Shown: positions 18,093 to 25,897, counted from the first letter of the stretch. The stretch: 39,935 nt of DNA from Aerococcaceae bacterium DSM 111176 (GCA_015863215.1 JACBXN010000015.1:1-39935); one strand, 5' to 3'. A program made the numbers and translations. Notes: generated from the letters alone by a model not told the origin.

Positions 18093-18381
18093 AATTTGCT
18101 GCATACAGCTCATCATTTTCTCCGTGGGGGACGCCTTCATAGCTGCTGAGCTTGTTGTTGCTTTAGCAACTTTACAAGCTTACATGCGGGAATAACTGCA
18201 ATTAAACAATTTTATGATAATTCAGATAAATTTAGATCTTGATTTATTGCAGATTTAGCTTCGCTATTCCGGACTATTTTGGCTAGAGAGTACATAAGCG
18301 TTTCACGCTAACGTACTCTACGTTGCGCTACGCCAAAATCCCTTTTTCCCACGGGAAAATAATAGCTGTATTACGCAAATT
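18093..18381. mobile_element. Structured terminal-inverted-repeat element, copy 2
   Basis: A 289-bp inverted relative of the element at 14910-15192. The ends again pair (AATTTGC..GCAAATT). The GTTGC/GCAAC hairpin is at 18157-18170 and the ATTTTGGC/GCCAAAAT enclosure at 18276-18339. The hairpin inside that enclosure has a different sequence from copy 1 (AGAGTAC/GTACTCT with AGCG/CGCT, against AGTATTTC/GAAATACT with GTGC/GCAC) but the same nested form. Copies 1 and 2 bracket the dehydrogenase-like and CoA-transferase genes. Confidence 0.75.
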
Positions 18382-18522
18382 CTCATGTTAGAAGTATATC
18401 TATTCGATATATCTGGTTACATTCAATATTATAGGATTGCTTACATATCCATAATTTAAAATTTAAAGTGAATATTTATATATTATTGTTTCAACAGAAA
18501 ATTGAATTTAAGGAGTGATTTT

Positions 18523-19515
18523 GTGGAAGAGTTTAAGAGTTATGTTGTTCGTGAAACTGATGGTGAGGTGACGCATCAGCTGGAGACGAATACGGTTGAA
18601 AATCTGGGTGACGGCGATACCCTGATCAAAATTGAATATTCATCAATTAACTATAAAGATATGCTTGCTTTACAAAAAAAGGGTGGCGTGGTGCGCCATT
18701 ATCCTATGATCCCAGGGATCGACCTGGCGGGGGAAATCGTCCGTTCAGAGTCGGATAAATTTGAAGCGGGCGATAAAGTGCTAATTACAGGCTACGGCTT
18801 GGGCACGGTTCACGAGGGTGGACTATCGCAGTACGCGAAGGTCCCGCATGAGTGGGTTGTGAAATTGCCCGAGGGGCTGTCGACGAAAGATGCGATGGTC
18901 TACGGTACAGCTGGTTTCACGGCAGCTTTGTCAATTGATGCTTTGGAAAAAAATGGCATGAAAGTTGAAGGTCAACCTGCGATTTTAGTTACAGGAGCAA
19001 CGGGCGGTGTTGGTAGTGTGGCAATTCAAATTTTACGACACTTAGGCTACAAAAATATCACCGCAACAATTCGTAAAGACTATCAAGAAGAGAAAGCGCG
19101 CGAGTTTGGTGCATCTGACGTTTGGGATGTGAGTGATTTAGAATTAGGCAAGCGTCCACTGAATAAACGTGAATATAAATTCGTTGTGGATACCGTTGGT
19201 GGTGACTTAACGGCTGATATCTTAACGAAAGTGGACGAGTACGGAAGTGTCGCAATCAGTGGTAATGCAGGTGGGATGAAACTTCAGACAACGGTGTTAC
19301 CTTTCATTTTACGTGGTGTTAATTTATTGGGGATTAATTCGGTTGAAATTCCAATGGCAGACCGTGAAATTTTATGGGATAAAATTGCGAATGAGTGGAA
19401 TGTACTGGATAAATTGCACTTTGATGAAAGAGGATTGTCTGAATTCGGCGAAGTAGCTGAAGAGGTTAAAGCTGGTAAACATATCGGTCGAACTGTGATC
19501 AATACGCAAAATTAG
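18523..19515 (+). CDS. YhdH/AcuI-type acryloyl-CoA reductase (quinone oxidoreductase family)
   Basis: A 330-aa zinc-free medium-chain reductase. YSSINYKDMLAL near residue 45, MIPGIDLAGEI, and the NADPH loop VTGATGGVGSVA around residue 155 mark the YhdH/YhfP/AcuI subfamily, in which AcuI reduces acryloyl-CoA to propionyl-CoA. The GTG at 18523 has AAGGAGTG at the right distance; a TTG at 18502 lies upstream of that site, so it is rejected. It is followed after 10 bp by the MaoC-type hydratase. The pair could handle short unsaturated acyl-CoAs. Physiological substrate not established. Confidence 0.87.
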   Translation: MEEFKSYVVRETDGEVTHQLETNTVENLGDGDTLIKIEYSSINYKDMLALQKKGGVVRHYPMIPGIDLAGEIVRSESDKFEAGDKVLITGYGLGTVHEGGLSQYAKVPHEWVVKLPEGLSTKDAMVYGTAGFTAALSIDALEKNGMKVEGQPAILVTGATGGVGSVAIQILRHLGYKNITATIRKDYQEEKAREFGASDVWDVSDLELGKRPLNKREYKFVVDTVGGDLTADILTKVDEYGSVAISGNAGGMKLQTTVLPFILRGVNLLGINSVEIPMADREILWDKIANEWNVLDKLHFDERGLSEFGEVAEEVKAGKHIGRTVINTQN

Positions 19516-19525
19516 TAGGTGTTAT

Positions 19526-19996
19526 ATGGAAGACAAACTGTTCTTAGATGATATTGACGTTGGTTTTAAATATTATGCCAACGATAAGTATGAAATGAAA
19601 AAAGATGAGATGATTGAGTTTGCGGAAAAATATGATCCACAACATTTTCATATTAATGAAGAAATAGCTGGGGATTCTTTCTTTAAAGGATTAGCGGCGA
19701 GCGGTTGGTTTACGAATATGGTGATGTTTCGTCGTGCAATCACGGACCATCCTTTTGGATTTGATTTTGTGGGTGCGGATGCGAGTGTAACGTGGCCTGC
19801 GATTGTTTATCCTGGGGATGTGTTGAGCTTTGATTATGAAGTGACGGAGATTATTATGTCAAAATATCGTCCTGGACAGGGACGGTTTAGGGTGTTGTCG
19901 TCGGCGTATAATCAGGATGGTAAAGTTGTGTGCCAGATGACAGCGACGGTGTTGGGTCAGACGAGGGCTTACTTTGAAAGTCAGTTAGATAAATAA
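19526..19996 (+). CDS. MaoC-like (R)-specific enoyl-CoA hydratase
   Basis: A 156-aa single hotdog-domain protein. KYDPQHFHINEEIAGDSFFKGLAASGW corresponds to the hydratase-2 motif with catalytic Asp and His (at about residues 35 and 40). These enzymes hydrate trans-2-enoyl-CoA to the R-3-hydroxyacyl form, opposite in stereochemistry to the crotonase encoded at 8885-9667. It is paired with the reductase gene upstream. The length suits PhaJ-like and MaoC-dehydratase proteins. A terminator with two wobble pairs follows at once. Confidence 0.85.
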   Translation: MEDKLFLDDIDVGFKYYANDKYEMKKDEMIEFAEKYDPQHFHINEEIAGDSFFKGLAASGWFTNMVMFRRAITDHPFGFDFVGADASVTWPAIVYPGDVLSFDYEVTEIIMSKYRPGQGRFRVLSSAYNQDGKVVCQMTATVLGQTRAYFESQLDK

Positions 19997-20004
19997 AATT
20001 TGTG

Positions 20005-20032
20005 CTCCTGCCGGGATGGTGGGAGTATTTTT
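20005..20032 (+). terminator. Terminator after the MaoC-like gene
   Basis: CTCCTGCC and GGTGGGAG pair over 8 bp with two G-U pairs and a 5-nt loop, followed by TATTTTT. Confidence 0.7.
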
Positions 20033-20073
20033 GTGTACGCATATCTACGAGGCAAGGGCATTCTGGTTGGTAG

Positions 20074-20473
20074 ATATTTGCTACAGAAAGACGTCATTTT
20101 TCCTGTAGGGACCGGTCTTCATAGCTGCTGAGCTTGTTGTTGCTTTAGCGACTTTACAAGCTTACATGCGGGAATATCTGCAGTTTAATTAATTAGCAAA
20201 AATTCTAATTAATTTGGATTGTTATTCCCTGCAGATCTAGCTTCGCTATTGCGACCTGTTTTGGCTAGAGCATACCTAATTGCTTCGCAAAAGGTCTGCT
20301 AAGCTCGTCTGGTTATTGGTTTATAATCTATAGTTATATTAATTTGTTGTTAATTATGGATGTAAATTTATTACGCATACAAGTCTGTAAGGCACTAAAG
20401 TGCCAACAGCCTTAGTAGCTGTGGCAAAACTCCTTTTCCTACGGGAAAAATGTCGTCTTTCTTTCGCAAATAT
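20074..20473. mobile_element. Structured terminal-inverted-repeat element, copy 3 (longer)
   Basis: About 400 bp with ends of 34-38 bp matching each other as inverted repeats (core GAAAGACG then CATTTTTCC at both ends). Those ends differ from those of copies 1 and 2, yet match within this copy. It carries the GTTGC/GCGAC hairpin at 20139-20152 and, uniquely, a second inverted version at 20391-20404 with stem GGCAC/GTGCC and the same TAAA loop. The extra part accounts for the greater length. No ORF is present. The stretch 20474-20796 beyond it contains only the hairpins listed next and a GATGCA unit. Confidence 0.7.
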
Positions 20474-20630
20474 TAAAACCAAAGGGTTCCAATGTTCGTA
20501 GAAATGCTGGTTACATTAAATATCTTGGTGAGTGAATGTTAATTCATCTAATCTTGGAAATGTGAGTTGTGGATTGGAGTTGGTGGGGAGCTTTTGGTTT
20601 GTAGTGTTATTTGTGGGGGAGATGAGGGGG

Positions 20631-20697
20631 CAATTTCTGAGGAAATTGACTGCTTTATTAATGTGGTGGAGTCGCTTTGGCGACTCTTTCTGTTTTA
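20631..20697 (+). repeat. Hairpin cluster of the recurrent set
   Basis: CAATTTC, loop TGAG, GAAATTG at 20631-20648, then GAGTCGC, loop TTTG, GCGACTC at 20669-20686 with a T-rich tail. Not directly behind a gene, so its role as a terminator is uncertain. Confidence 0.65.
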
Positions 20698-20796
20698 TTC
20701 CATAGAGACTGCAGGGGATGCAAAAAAATGCATCTTTTTAAATTTGATTGACCAAGTAGTCTCATTGAGTTCTAAACCTAGTCTCCAATTAGACTA

Positions 20797-21001
20797 GTTC
20801 ATGGTAGGAAATCTGCAATGGTGTGTTGATCAGATTGGTTCATGGTATGAAATCTGCAATGGTGTGTTGAGTAGGCTGGTTCATGGTAGAAAATTTGCAA
20901 TGGTGTGTTGATCAGATTGGTTCATGGTAGGAAATCTGCAATGGTGTGTTTAGCATGTTGGTTCATGGTAGGAAATCTGCAATGGGGTACTGACCATTTG
21001 T
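20797..21001. repeat. Tandem repeat, 5 units of 41 bp (GTTCATGG family)
   Basis: Units start at 20797, 20838, 20879, 20920 and 20961, an exact 41-bp period. Each holds GTTCATGGTA, GAAATCTGCAATGG and a variable end. Degenerate versions with CTCAT and TCTAAA flank the array on both sides (about 20761 and 21002). Confidence 0.8.
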
Positions 21002-21083
21002 CTCATCGTGATCTAAAACCTATACTTGACCTTTATCCCAACTAAAATCGGAGCTTTACCCACGGCGAATGCCATACTTTACG

Positions 21084-21121
21084 CAAAAGAAAAAGCACCT
21101 CAGAGAAATTCTGAGATGCTT
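21084..21121 (-). terminator. Terminator of tRNA-Leu
   Basis: On the minus strand the stem formed by 21093-21121 (AAGCATCTCAGA with CTCTGAGGTGCTT) is followed by a T-rich tail (TTTTCTTTT). Confidence 0.8.
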
Positions 21122-21129
21122 GGAGTTGA

Positions 21130-21212
21130 TGCGGACAATGGGATTTGAACCCACACACCCGTTCGGGCACCACCCCCTCAAGATGGCGCGTCTGCCGTTC
21201 CGCCATGTCCGC
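21130..21212 (-). tRNA. tRNA-Leu(GAG)
   Basis: An 83-nt class II tRNA on the minus strand. The acceptor stem is GCGGACA/TGTCCGC with discriminator A. The anticodon stem CCATC/GGTGG holds the loop TTGAGGG, giving anticodon GAG. A long variable arm (GTGCCC..GGGTGT region) and the T-loop GGTTCAAATCC complete the leucine-type fold. CCA is not encoded. A TATAAT box lies about 20 bp upstream on the same strand. Confidence 0.93.
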
Positions 21213-21381
21213 GTGAATGAATGCAAGAATCATTATACCATAGTTTTGTGGGGGATTGAAAGCCTTTTTTGGGAAAAGTATTTTATTAAAATTGTGCGTT
21301 GAATTGATGTATCTCATGTTATGCTTTGCGCAATTCTGATATAATATGCGTGTTAAGCGAAAATAAAGGAGGGGGCTATTG

Positions 21382-22866
21382 ATGAGAATCGCAATTGTTG
21401 GTGCGGGGATCAGTGGTTCGTCGGTATTACAAACAATTTTAAATGCTCCTGAGATGGAGTCAGTTGATTTCCAGATAGATATTTATGATAGTAAAGGAAA
21501 TTTTGCAACGGGGATTCCTTATATTGAAGATGATATTGCGTTGCTTATGAATTCGGCTTCGAAAGATTTGAGTTTAGATCCGGATAATCCGCGGGAATTT
21601 GATGAGTGGGTTGAGGAATATAATAATCGTGCTAAAAGTGATGAGAATTTAGTTTACCGTCAGGTTTATGGTAAATATTTGGAGGATCATTTTGCGCCGA
21701 GTTATGAACATTCAGCGGTTTCTAAAGTGACGGCTGAGGTGACGGATGTGCGTGTTAATGCGGATAATAGCGTGAATGTGGCGACTTTTTCGGATGGTTG
21801 GCTGGACACGGATTATGATTTCCTGTTTTTAGCGATTGGTCAGACGCCTTACCGTAATAGTTATAATTTAAAAGGGCTGGGCAATTATATTCACAATCCG
21901 TATCCGATGAGTGAGAAGATGCCTGAGTTTGCGCCTTGGGACCGTGTTGGAATTATTGGTAGTGGTGCATCAGGGCTTGATGCGATGCGCTATTTAATGG
22001 AACATGTTGAATTAGATTCGCCGGTGACTTTCTATGTGCGTGATACGTTATTTACTGCAACGGGTGTGCCTTGTGAGACGGATGTTGAAACGAGTTTGAC
22101 CTTTGAATGGTTGGAAGAGAATTGCCATGCTGATTCAGGGCGAGTGAAACTTGAAACCGTTTTAGAAACAGTTCGAGCTGATTTTGCTGAATACGGTGTT
22201 AACTGGCAGGATGTTGTGTCACAGTGGGGGCATAGTCGTTTAACGGATAATATGCGTGCTTACTATAATAAACCGCAAGATTTAGCGATTGTACAGCGTT
22301 ATTTTGTTCGGGCGATTTTGATTCTGCCACATATTTTCCAAGCGATGAATTTAACAGATCAGCAGCGTTTCTTGAAGGATTATTATCCCTATTTAACGCA
22401 TATGCGTGCGAGTGTACCGCATTTGACGATGGGACGTATTTTGAATTTAATCGAAGAAAATAAATTACGCATTGTGGATGGTTTGTCTGAAATTAAAGTA
22501 AATCAAGATGGTCAGTTTGATATTTATGGCGAAGAAAGTTATTTAGAGTCTGCAGATATTTTAATCAATGCGACAGGATTTGAAGAAGATATCGTTGAAG
22601 CAGCGAAACAGTCGCATTTATTAAAGAGTTTAATTAAACGAGACATGATCCTACCACATGATTCGGGGCGTGGTCCGCTTGTTTCATGGCCGGCGGCAGA
22701 ATTAATTTCAAGACAAGGGAAAATACAGCCAATTGTTATGCTTGGAAATATCATTTCATCGACTCAATTAGGTAATAATAATGCGCGTTTAATTGCGCAA
22801 CAAGGTGGCATTTCGGCAAGACAGTTTATAGAGAAGTACGTGTTAAAGGGTGATTTCAATGCGTAA
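21382..22866 (+). CDS. FAD/NAD(P)-binding protein
   Basis: A 494-aa protein opening with the Rossmann motif IAIVGAGISGSSV. A second nucleotide-binding motif, VGIIGSGASGLDAM, lies near residue 192, as in two-dinucleotide flavin enzymes. The overall pattern suits the FAD-NAD(P)-binding group (NAD_binding_9-like) of uncharacterised oxidoreductases. The ATG at 21382 is well spaced from AAAGGAGG; a TTG one codon earlier is possible. A TATAAT is at 21340-21345. The last 8 bases overlap the secreted-protein gene, so the two are translated together. Substrate unknown. Confidence 0.75.
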   Translation: MRIAIVGAGISGSSVLQTILNAPEMESVDFQIDIYDSKGNFATGIPYIEDDIALLMNSASKDLSLDPDNPREFDEWVEEYNNRAKSDENLVYRQVYGKYLEDHFAPSYEHSAVSKVTAEVTDVRVNADNSVNVATFSDGWLDTDYDFLFLAIGQTPYRNSYNLKGLGNYIHNPYPMSEKMPEFAPWDRVGIIGSGASGLDAMRYLMEHVELDSPVTFYVRDTLFTATGVPCETDVETSLTFEWLEENCHADSGRVKLETVLETVRADFAEYGVNWQDVVSQWGHSRLTDNMRAYYNKPQDLAIVQRYFVRAILILPHIFQAMNLTDQQRFLKDYYPYLTHMRASVPHLTMGRILNLIEENKLRIVDGLSEIKVNQDGQFDIYGEESYLESADILINATGFEEDIVEAAKQSHLLKSLIKRDMILPHDSGRGPLVSWPAAELISRQGKIQPIVMLGNIISSTQLGNNNARLIAQQGGISARQFIEKYVLKGDFNA

Positions 22867-23992
22867 GTTAGTTGTTAGCATACTGTTGATTTTGACTGCA
22901 GTGATGCCTGTTCAAATATCCAGTCAAGAAGTGGTGGAGGAGCAATCTTATCATCAAGCGATGACTTTGGGATTTGATAAAATTACAGAATTAGAAAATT
23001 TTCAATTGGATTTTGAAATGGTCTATACCGATACAGGTATACCTGTTTATTCAGGGATTGTTTATGGGAATCAGGAGACGGGTGATATCGAATTACAAGT
23101 CGATTTCTATGATAATTTGGGTAGTGATGAAGAACCTGTCATTGAAACCTATCCCTTCCATTTGTATGCATATGAACATTTCTATTTAGTGTATACGAAT
23201 CAGATTGAATGGTTGAATCATTTAGGCTTATCAGATATCCCATTAGTTACACCTGAGACAATTGAATTTTTAGAGTCGAATGAAGAAACGGTGACACCAA
23301 TAGAGTCTGCTCAGTTAGCGCAGCACAATGAGCCGGTGAATACATTGAAGTCATTTTTGATGTTACCTGATCCAAACCAAATTGATGAAATTGCGACTGA
23401 ATTCATTTCGTATGAAGATGGCGTTTATGAGGCTTCGATGGAACGGCTGGAAATTCCGGTTGGTTTATTCCAAGAAGCAGGTAGTTTTGAGTTAGACTAT
23501 TTAATTGATTTGAAATTGAGAGAATTGATTGAGGAACAAACCTTTGCGGTTGATATTGGTCATAATTTCTCGTATAACCGTCCGAGTCGAGGTGTGTTGA
23601 TTGATGTTGGGACAATTTCAAATATTCAACAAATCATTGCGGGGTTGCGAGAACCCGATTTACCAATGGAAGGTGAGGCACCAAGCGAAAATGAGCCGGC
23701 TGATTTGAATCATCAATTTACGATTCGTTCGCGTGATGTGACGGAGAAGTTAACCAAAGCGCAGTGGGAATTAAAGCCGAGCGAGGATTATTATCACGTT
23801 GAATTAACAGGGATCGCCGAGCGCATTAATATTAATGTCTTTGGCGCTCGGACATCGAAGTTGAATGCGGCGAATGTGACGCTTGAGATGACTTTAACGC
23901 CGACTGATTATGATATTCCGGCGGTAGAAACGCTAGAGACAATGAACCAACGTGAGTTGGTCTATATGTTACAGCGATTGATGGCAGAATAG
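22859..23992 (+). CDS. Secreted protein of unknown function
   Basis: A 377-aa protein with a signal peptide: a basic MRKL start, a hydrophobic stretch to about residue 18, then a polar QISSQE region. No lipobox cysteine is seen. The mature part is acidic and rich in beta-type sequence, with a first half that includes a GIVYGNQETGDIELQVDFYD-like strand pair and a Glu/Pro-rich linker near residues 270-290. It then has a second beta-rich part. The ATG at 22859 overlaps the oxidoreductase stop and has AAAGGGTG upstream. Its function may be linked to the oxidoreductase, but no family is recognised. Confidence 0.75.
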   Translation: MRKLVVSILLILTAVMPVQISSQEVVEEQSYHQAMTLGFDKITELENFQLDFEMVYTDTGIPVYSGIVYGNQETGDIELQVDFYDNLGSDEEPVIETYPFHLYAYEHFYLVYTNQIEWLNHLGLSDIPLVTPETIEFLESNEETVTPIESAQLAQHNEPVNTLKSFLMLPDPNQIDEIATEFISYEDGVYEASMERLEIPVGLFQEAGSFELDYLIDLKLRELIEEQTFAVDIGHNFSYNRPSRGVLIDVGTISNIQQIIAGLREPDLPMEGEAPSENEPADLNHQFTIRSRDVTEKLTKAQWELKPSEDYYHVELTGIAERININVFGARTSKLNAANVTLEMTLTPTDYDIPAVETLETMNQRELVYMLQRLMAE

Positions 23993-24015
23993 AGATTCTG
24001 ACTGCTGTACAATGG

Positions 24016-24040
24016 GAACCGCTTTGGCGGTTCTTTTTTG
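24016..24040 (+). terminator. Terminator of the oxidoreductase/secreted-protein operon
   Basis: GAACCGC, loop TTTG, GCGGTTC, followed by a run of T. Like the recurrent hairpins it has a 4-nt loop. Confidence 0.85.
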
Positions 24041-24060
24041 AATACTGTTAAAAAAAGGGG

Positions 24061-24091
24061 TTGACCTTGACGTTGCGTGAAGGTTTATGAT
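24061..24091 (+). promoter_or_regulatory. MerR-type promoter/operator with 19-bp spacer
   Basis: TTGACC at 24061-24066 and TATGAT at 24086-24091 are 19 bp apart, the long spacer that MerR-family activators correct by twisting DNA. The spacer region holds a dyad, ACCTTGACG (24064-24072) facing CGTGAAGGT (24076-24084), with one mismatch and a 3-bp centre. Autoregulation of the gene that starts 20 bp later is strongly suggested. Confidence 0.8.
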
Positions 24092-24110
24092 GATATCAGG
24101 AGGTGAGGAA

Positions 24111-24881
24111 ATGGAGTATTCCGTGAGTAAATTGGCGCGGTTGTCGGGCGTGAGTGCGCGGACGTTGCGGTATTATGATGAGATTGGGTTGTTGAAGCCG
24201 AAGCGAGTGAATTCGAGTGGCTACCGGATTTATGGGGCTCGGGAGGTTGATTTGTTGCAGCAGATTCTGTTTTACCGTGAGATGGATTTGAGTTTGGATG
24301 AGATTAAGCAGATTATCTACGCGGCAGATTTTGATGTGGCGTCGGCTTTGGAGGAGCATTTACTTCAGCTTTCGAGGAAAAAAGCGCGTTTGGAGGCGTT
24401 GATAGATACGGTCAGCGACTCGCTTCAGGCGCTAAAAGGAGAGAAAATGATGACGGATCAAGAAAAATTTGAGGCGTTTAAAAAAGAGATGATTGACGAG
24501 AATGAGGCGAAATACGGCGCGGAAATTCGGGAAAAGTATGGTGAAAAGACAATTAACCAGTCGAATGAAAAGTTCGGCAATATGACTGAAAGCCAGTTCC
24601 AGGAATTTCAAGCGTTAGGAGAAACGTTGAATGGGAAACTAGCGGTTGCGACGGCTGAGGGGAATCCCAAGGGCGCATTGGCGCAAGAGGTTTGTGCGCT
24701 GCATCAGGAGTGGTTAACTATTGCTTGGCCCAAAGGACATTATAGTTCCGAAAAGCATTTCAATTTGAGTTTGATGTATGTGCATGACGAGCGCTTTAAG
24801 GATTATTATGAGAAGGTTGCGCCAGGTGCTGCGGAGTTCTTGCATGAGGCTTTGAAAATCTATACGGGAATGGGCGAGTAG
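24111..24881 (+). CDS. MerR family regulator with TipAS effector domain
   Basis: A 256-aa protein. Residues 1-70 are the MerR winged helix (YSVSKLARLSGVSARTLRYYDEIGLLKP, then SSGYRIYG). A coiled coil spans about 75-115. Residues about 120-256 form a TipAS-like domain, which in TipA and Mta binds antibiotics or other ligands (LCxxHxxW-type segment here reads VCALHQEWLTIAWP). These regulators usually activate their own promoter and multidrug transporters. The ATG at 24111 follows AGGAGGTGAGG. No transporter gene adjoins it other than the Mg2+ ATPase, which has its own riboswitch. Confidence 0.88.
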   Translation: MEYSVSKLARLSGVSARTLRYYDEIGLLKPKRVNSSGYRIYGAREVDLLQQILFYREMDLSLDEIKQIIYAADFDVASALEEHLLQLSRKKARLEALIDTVSDSLQALKGEKMMTDQEKFEAFKKEMIDENEAKYGAEIREKYGEKTINQSNEKFGNMTESQFQEFQALGETLNGKLAVATAEGNPKGALAQEVCALHQEWLTIAWPKGHYSSEKHFNLSLMYVHDERFKDYYEKVAPGAAEFLHEALKIYTGMGE

Positions 24882-24946
24882 TTTAGATAGGTATCCAATC
24901 AAATAACTGAACCCACATTGATGCATTTTCTCTGGGAGGATGATTT

Positions 24947-25048
24947 AGGAGTCGCGGACGCGACTCCTTCCTCATTGATGAAATGGGCTTTTAGCGCAAG
25001 CTAAAAGCGTCTTTTAAAGAGGGGTGGTCAATTTCTGGGAAAATTGAC
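24947..25048. repeat. Three-hairpin cluster after the MerR gene
   Basis: AGGAGTCGC/GCGACTCCT with loop GGAC at 24947-24968, GCTTTTAGC/GCTAAAAGC with loop GCAA at 24987-25008, and GTCAATTT/AAATTGAC at 25027-25048. The first probably terminates the MerR transcript (CTTCCTC tail is only weakly T-rich). Confidence 0.75.
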
Positions 25049-25106
25049 TTCTGCATTGAAATTTGAGGATGGTTATGAGATTTAGGATGTTTTTTTAGTG
25101 TCTCTG

Positions 25107-25310
25107 TGGCAAGACTTCATGTTGGCAGTTCCTTTTTGCCACGGCGACGTCATTCTGTGGCAAGACTTCGTGTTGACAGTTCCTTTTTGCCACGGCGACG
25201 TCATTCTGTGGCAAGACTTCGTGTTGGCAGGTTATTTTTGCCACGGCGACGTCATTCTGTGGCAAGATATTGAGTCGGCAAGTTAGTTTTGCCATAGAAG
25301 TACTATCCAT
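25107..25310. repeat. Tandem repeat, 4 units of 51 bp (TGGCAAG family)
   Basis: Units start at 25107, 25158, 25209 and 25260. Each has GTGGCAA facing TTGCCAC about 30 bp on, then GGCGACGTCATTC. The last unit is degenerate at its end. The 17-codon open frame this produces is a by-product of 51 being divisible by three. Confidence 0.85.
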
Positions 25311-25330
25311 TGGCAGGAATCTGGATAACG

Positions 25331-25432
25331 TTCACTATTTATTTAGTTAGAGTGAAGGTTGGTAGTGGAATCGGGGTAAAGTTCACTATCTATTATGATT
25401 GAAATCGTGTCACTTCGGTTTTAGAGATCGGA
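25331..25432. repeat. Tandem repeat, 2 units of 51 bp (TTCACT family)
   Basis: TTCACT starts at 25331 and 25382, with AGTGAA facing it about 20 bp later in the first unit. It follows the TGGCAAG array as in the right-hand module. Confidence 0.75.
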
Positions 25433-25484
25433 GTTGGTTTTTTATTTATGTTTATGCCATATCTTCAAAAAAATAATCATTTGG

Positions 25485-25512
25485 TTGACAAGTTTTGGAA
25501 GAGGTGTATACT
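25485..25512 (+). promoter_or_regulatory. Promoter of mgtA
   Basis: TTGACA at 25485-25490 and TATACT at 25507-25512, 16 bp apart, immediately after the duplicated module. Confidence 0.75.
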
Positions 25513-25536
25513 TGGTGATTGTAAAACTGAATATTG

Positions 25537-25769
25537 ATTTGTTAGGCGAGGCTCCGCTACAAACACAGGCTACTGCCCAAAAACGTCGAGAGACACCAAT
25601 GGGTATAACAGGAATTGTCGATATAAGGCTCTTCTTAACGTAGCTAAAGGTAGATGTTAGTTTATCTTTTACGTTGTAACGTGCCAAAGCTCCACGAAGA
25701 AATCACACAAGTCTTTTTTTGTGCACTTTTTTTGAGCCCTCACTAACGTTTAGTGGGGGATTTTTTGTT
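25537..25769 (+). promoter_or_regulatory. M-box (ykoK leader) Mg2+ riboswitch with terminator
   Basis: The aptamer region 25537-25705 carries the hallmark M-box segments in order: GTTAGGCGAGGCTCC, ACACAGGCTACTGCCCAAAAA, GTCGAGAGACACCAATGGGT, TCGATATAAGG, and GTGCCAAAGCTCCACGAAGAA. A terminator hairpin at 25737-25759 (CCCTCACTAA facing TTAGTGGGGG) with a TTTTTT tail is the expression platform. Known M-boxes fold with Mg2+ and stop transcription when the ion is plentiful, so mgtA should be made when Mg2+ is low. Confidence 0.93.
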
Positions 25770-25805
25770 TTACAAATATATTTAATGGTTGAAAGGGGTG
25801 AGAAA

Positions 25806-25820
25806 ATGGTAAAGAGGTAG
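25806..25820 (+). CDS. Possible 4-codon leader ORF (MVKR)
   Basis: ATG GTA AAG AGG TAG with AAAGGGGTGAG 5-6 nt upstream. Far too short to judge as a gene. Listed because it lies between the riboswitch terminator and mgtA and has a good ribosome binding site. Confidence 0.2.
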   Translation: MVKR

Positions 25821-25897
25821 TTAGATTAATGTTGGTGTTATGCTGTTTTAATTATTTAGGAGCGGTTGCTCGGTCATTGAAAGGAGGTTAAAAACAA

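Larger units (their letters stand above)
24884..25481. repeat. Long duplicated intergenic module, left copy
   Basis: This stretch and 28715-29841 are homologous in the same order: a shared lead-in (TCCAATCAAATAACTGAACCC), hairpins of three types, a 51-bp TGGCAAG array, a 51-bp TTCACT array, and a shared exit (TCGGAGTTGGTTTTT..TATGCCAT). The left copy has 4 and 2 array units, the right 10 and 6. The pair flanks mgtA directly. Confidence 0.75.

Noticed and set aside
20567-20797. 76-codon reading frame after the third structured element
   Set aside because: It runs through the hairpin cluster and a GATGCA unit, has no ribosome binding site, and its composition is unlike that of neighbouring genes.
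24111-24881. Drug-resistance operon controlled by the MerR/TipAS protein
   Set aside because: The next gene is the Mg2+ ATPase, which has its own promoter and riboswitch about 600 bp on, with hairpins between.
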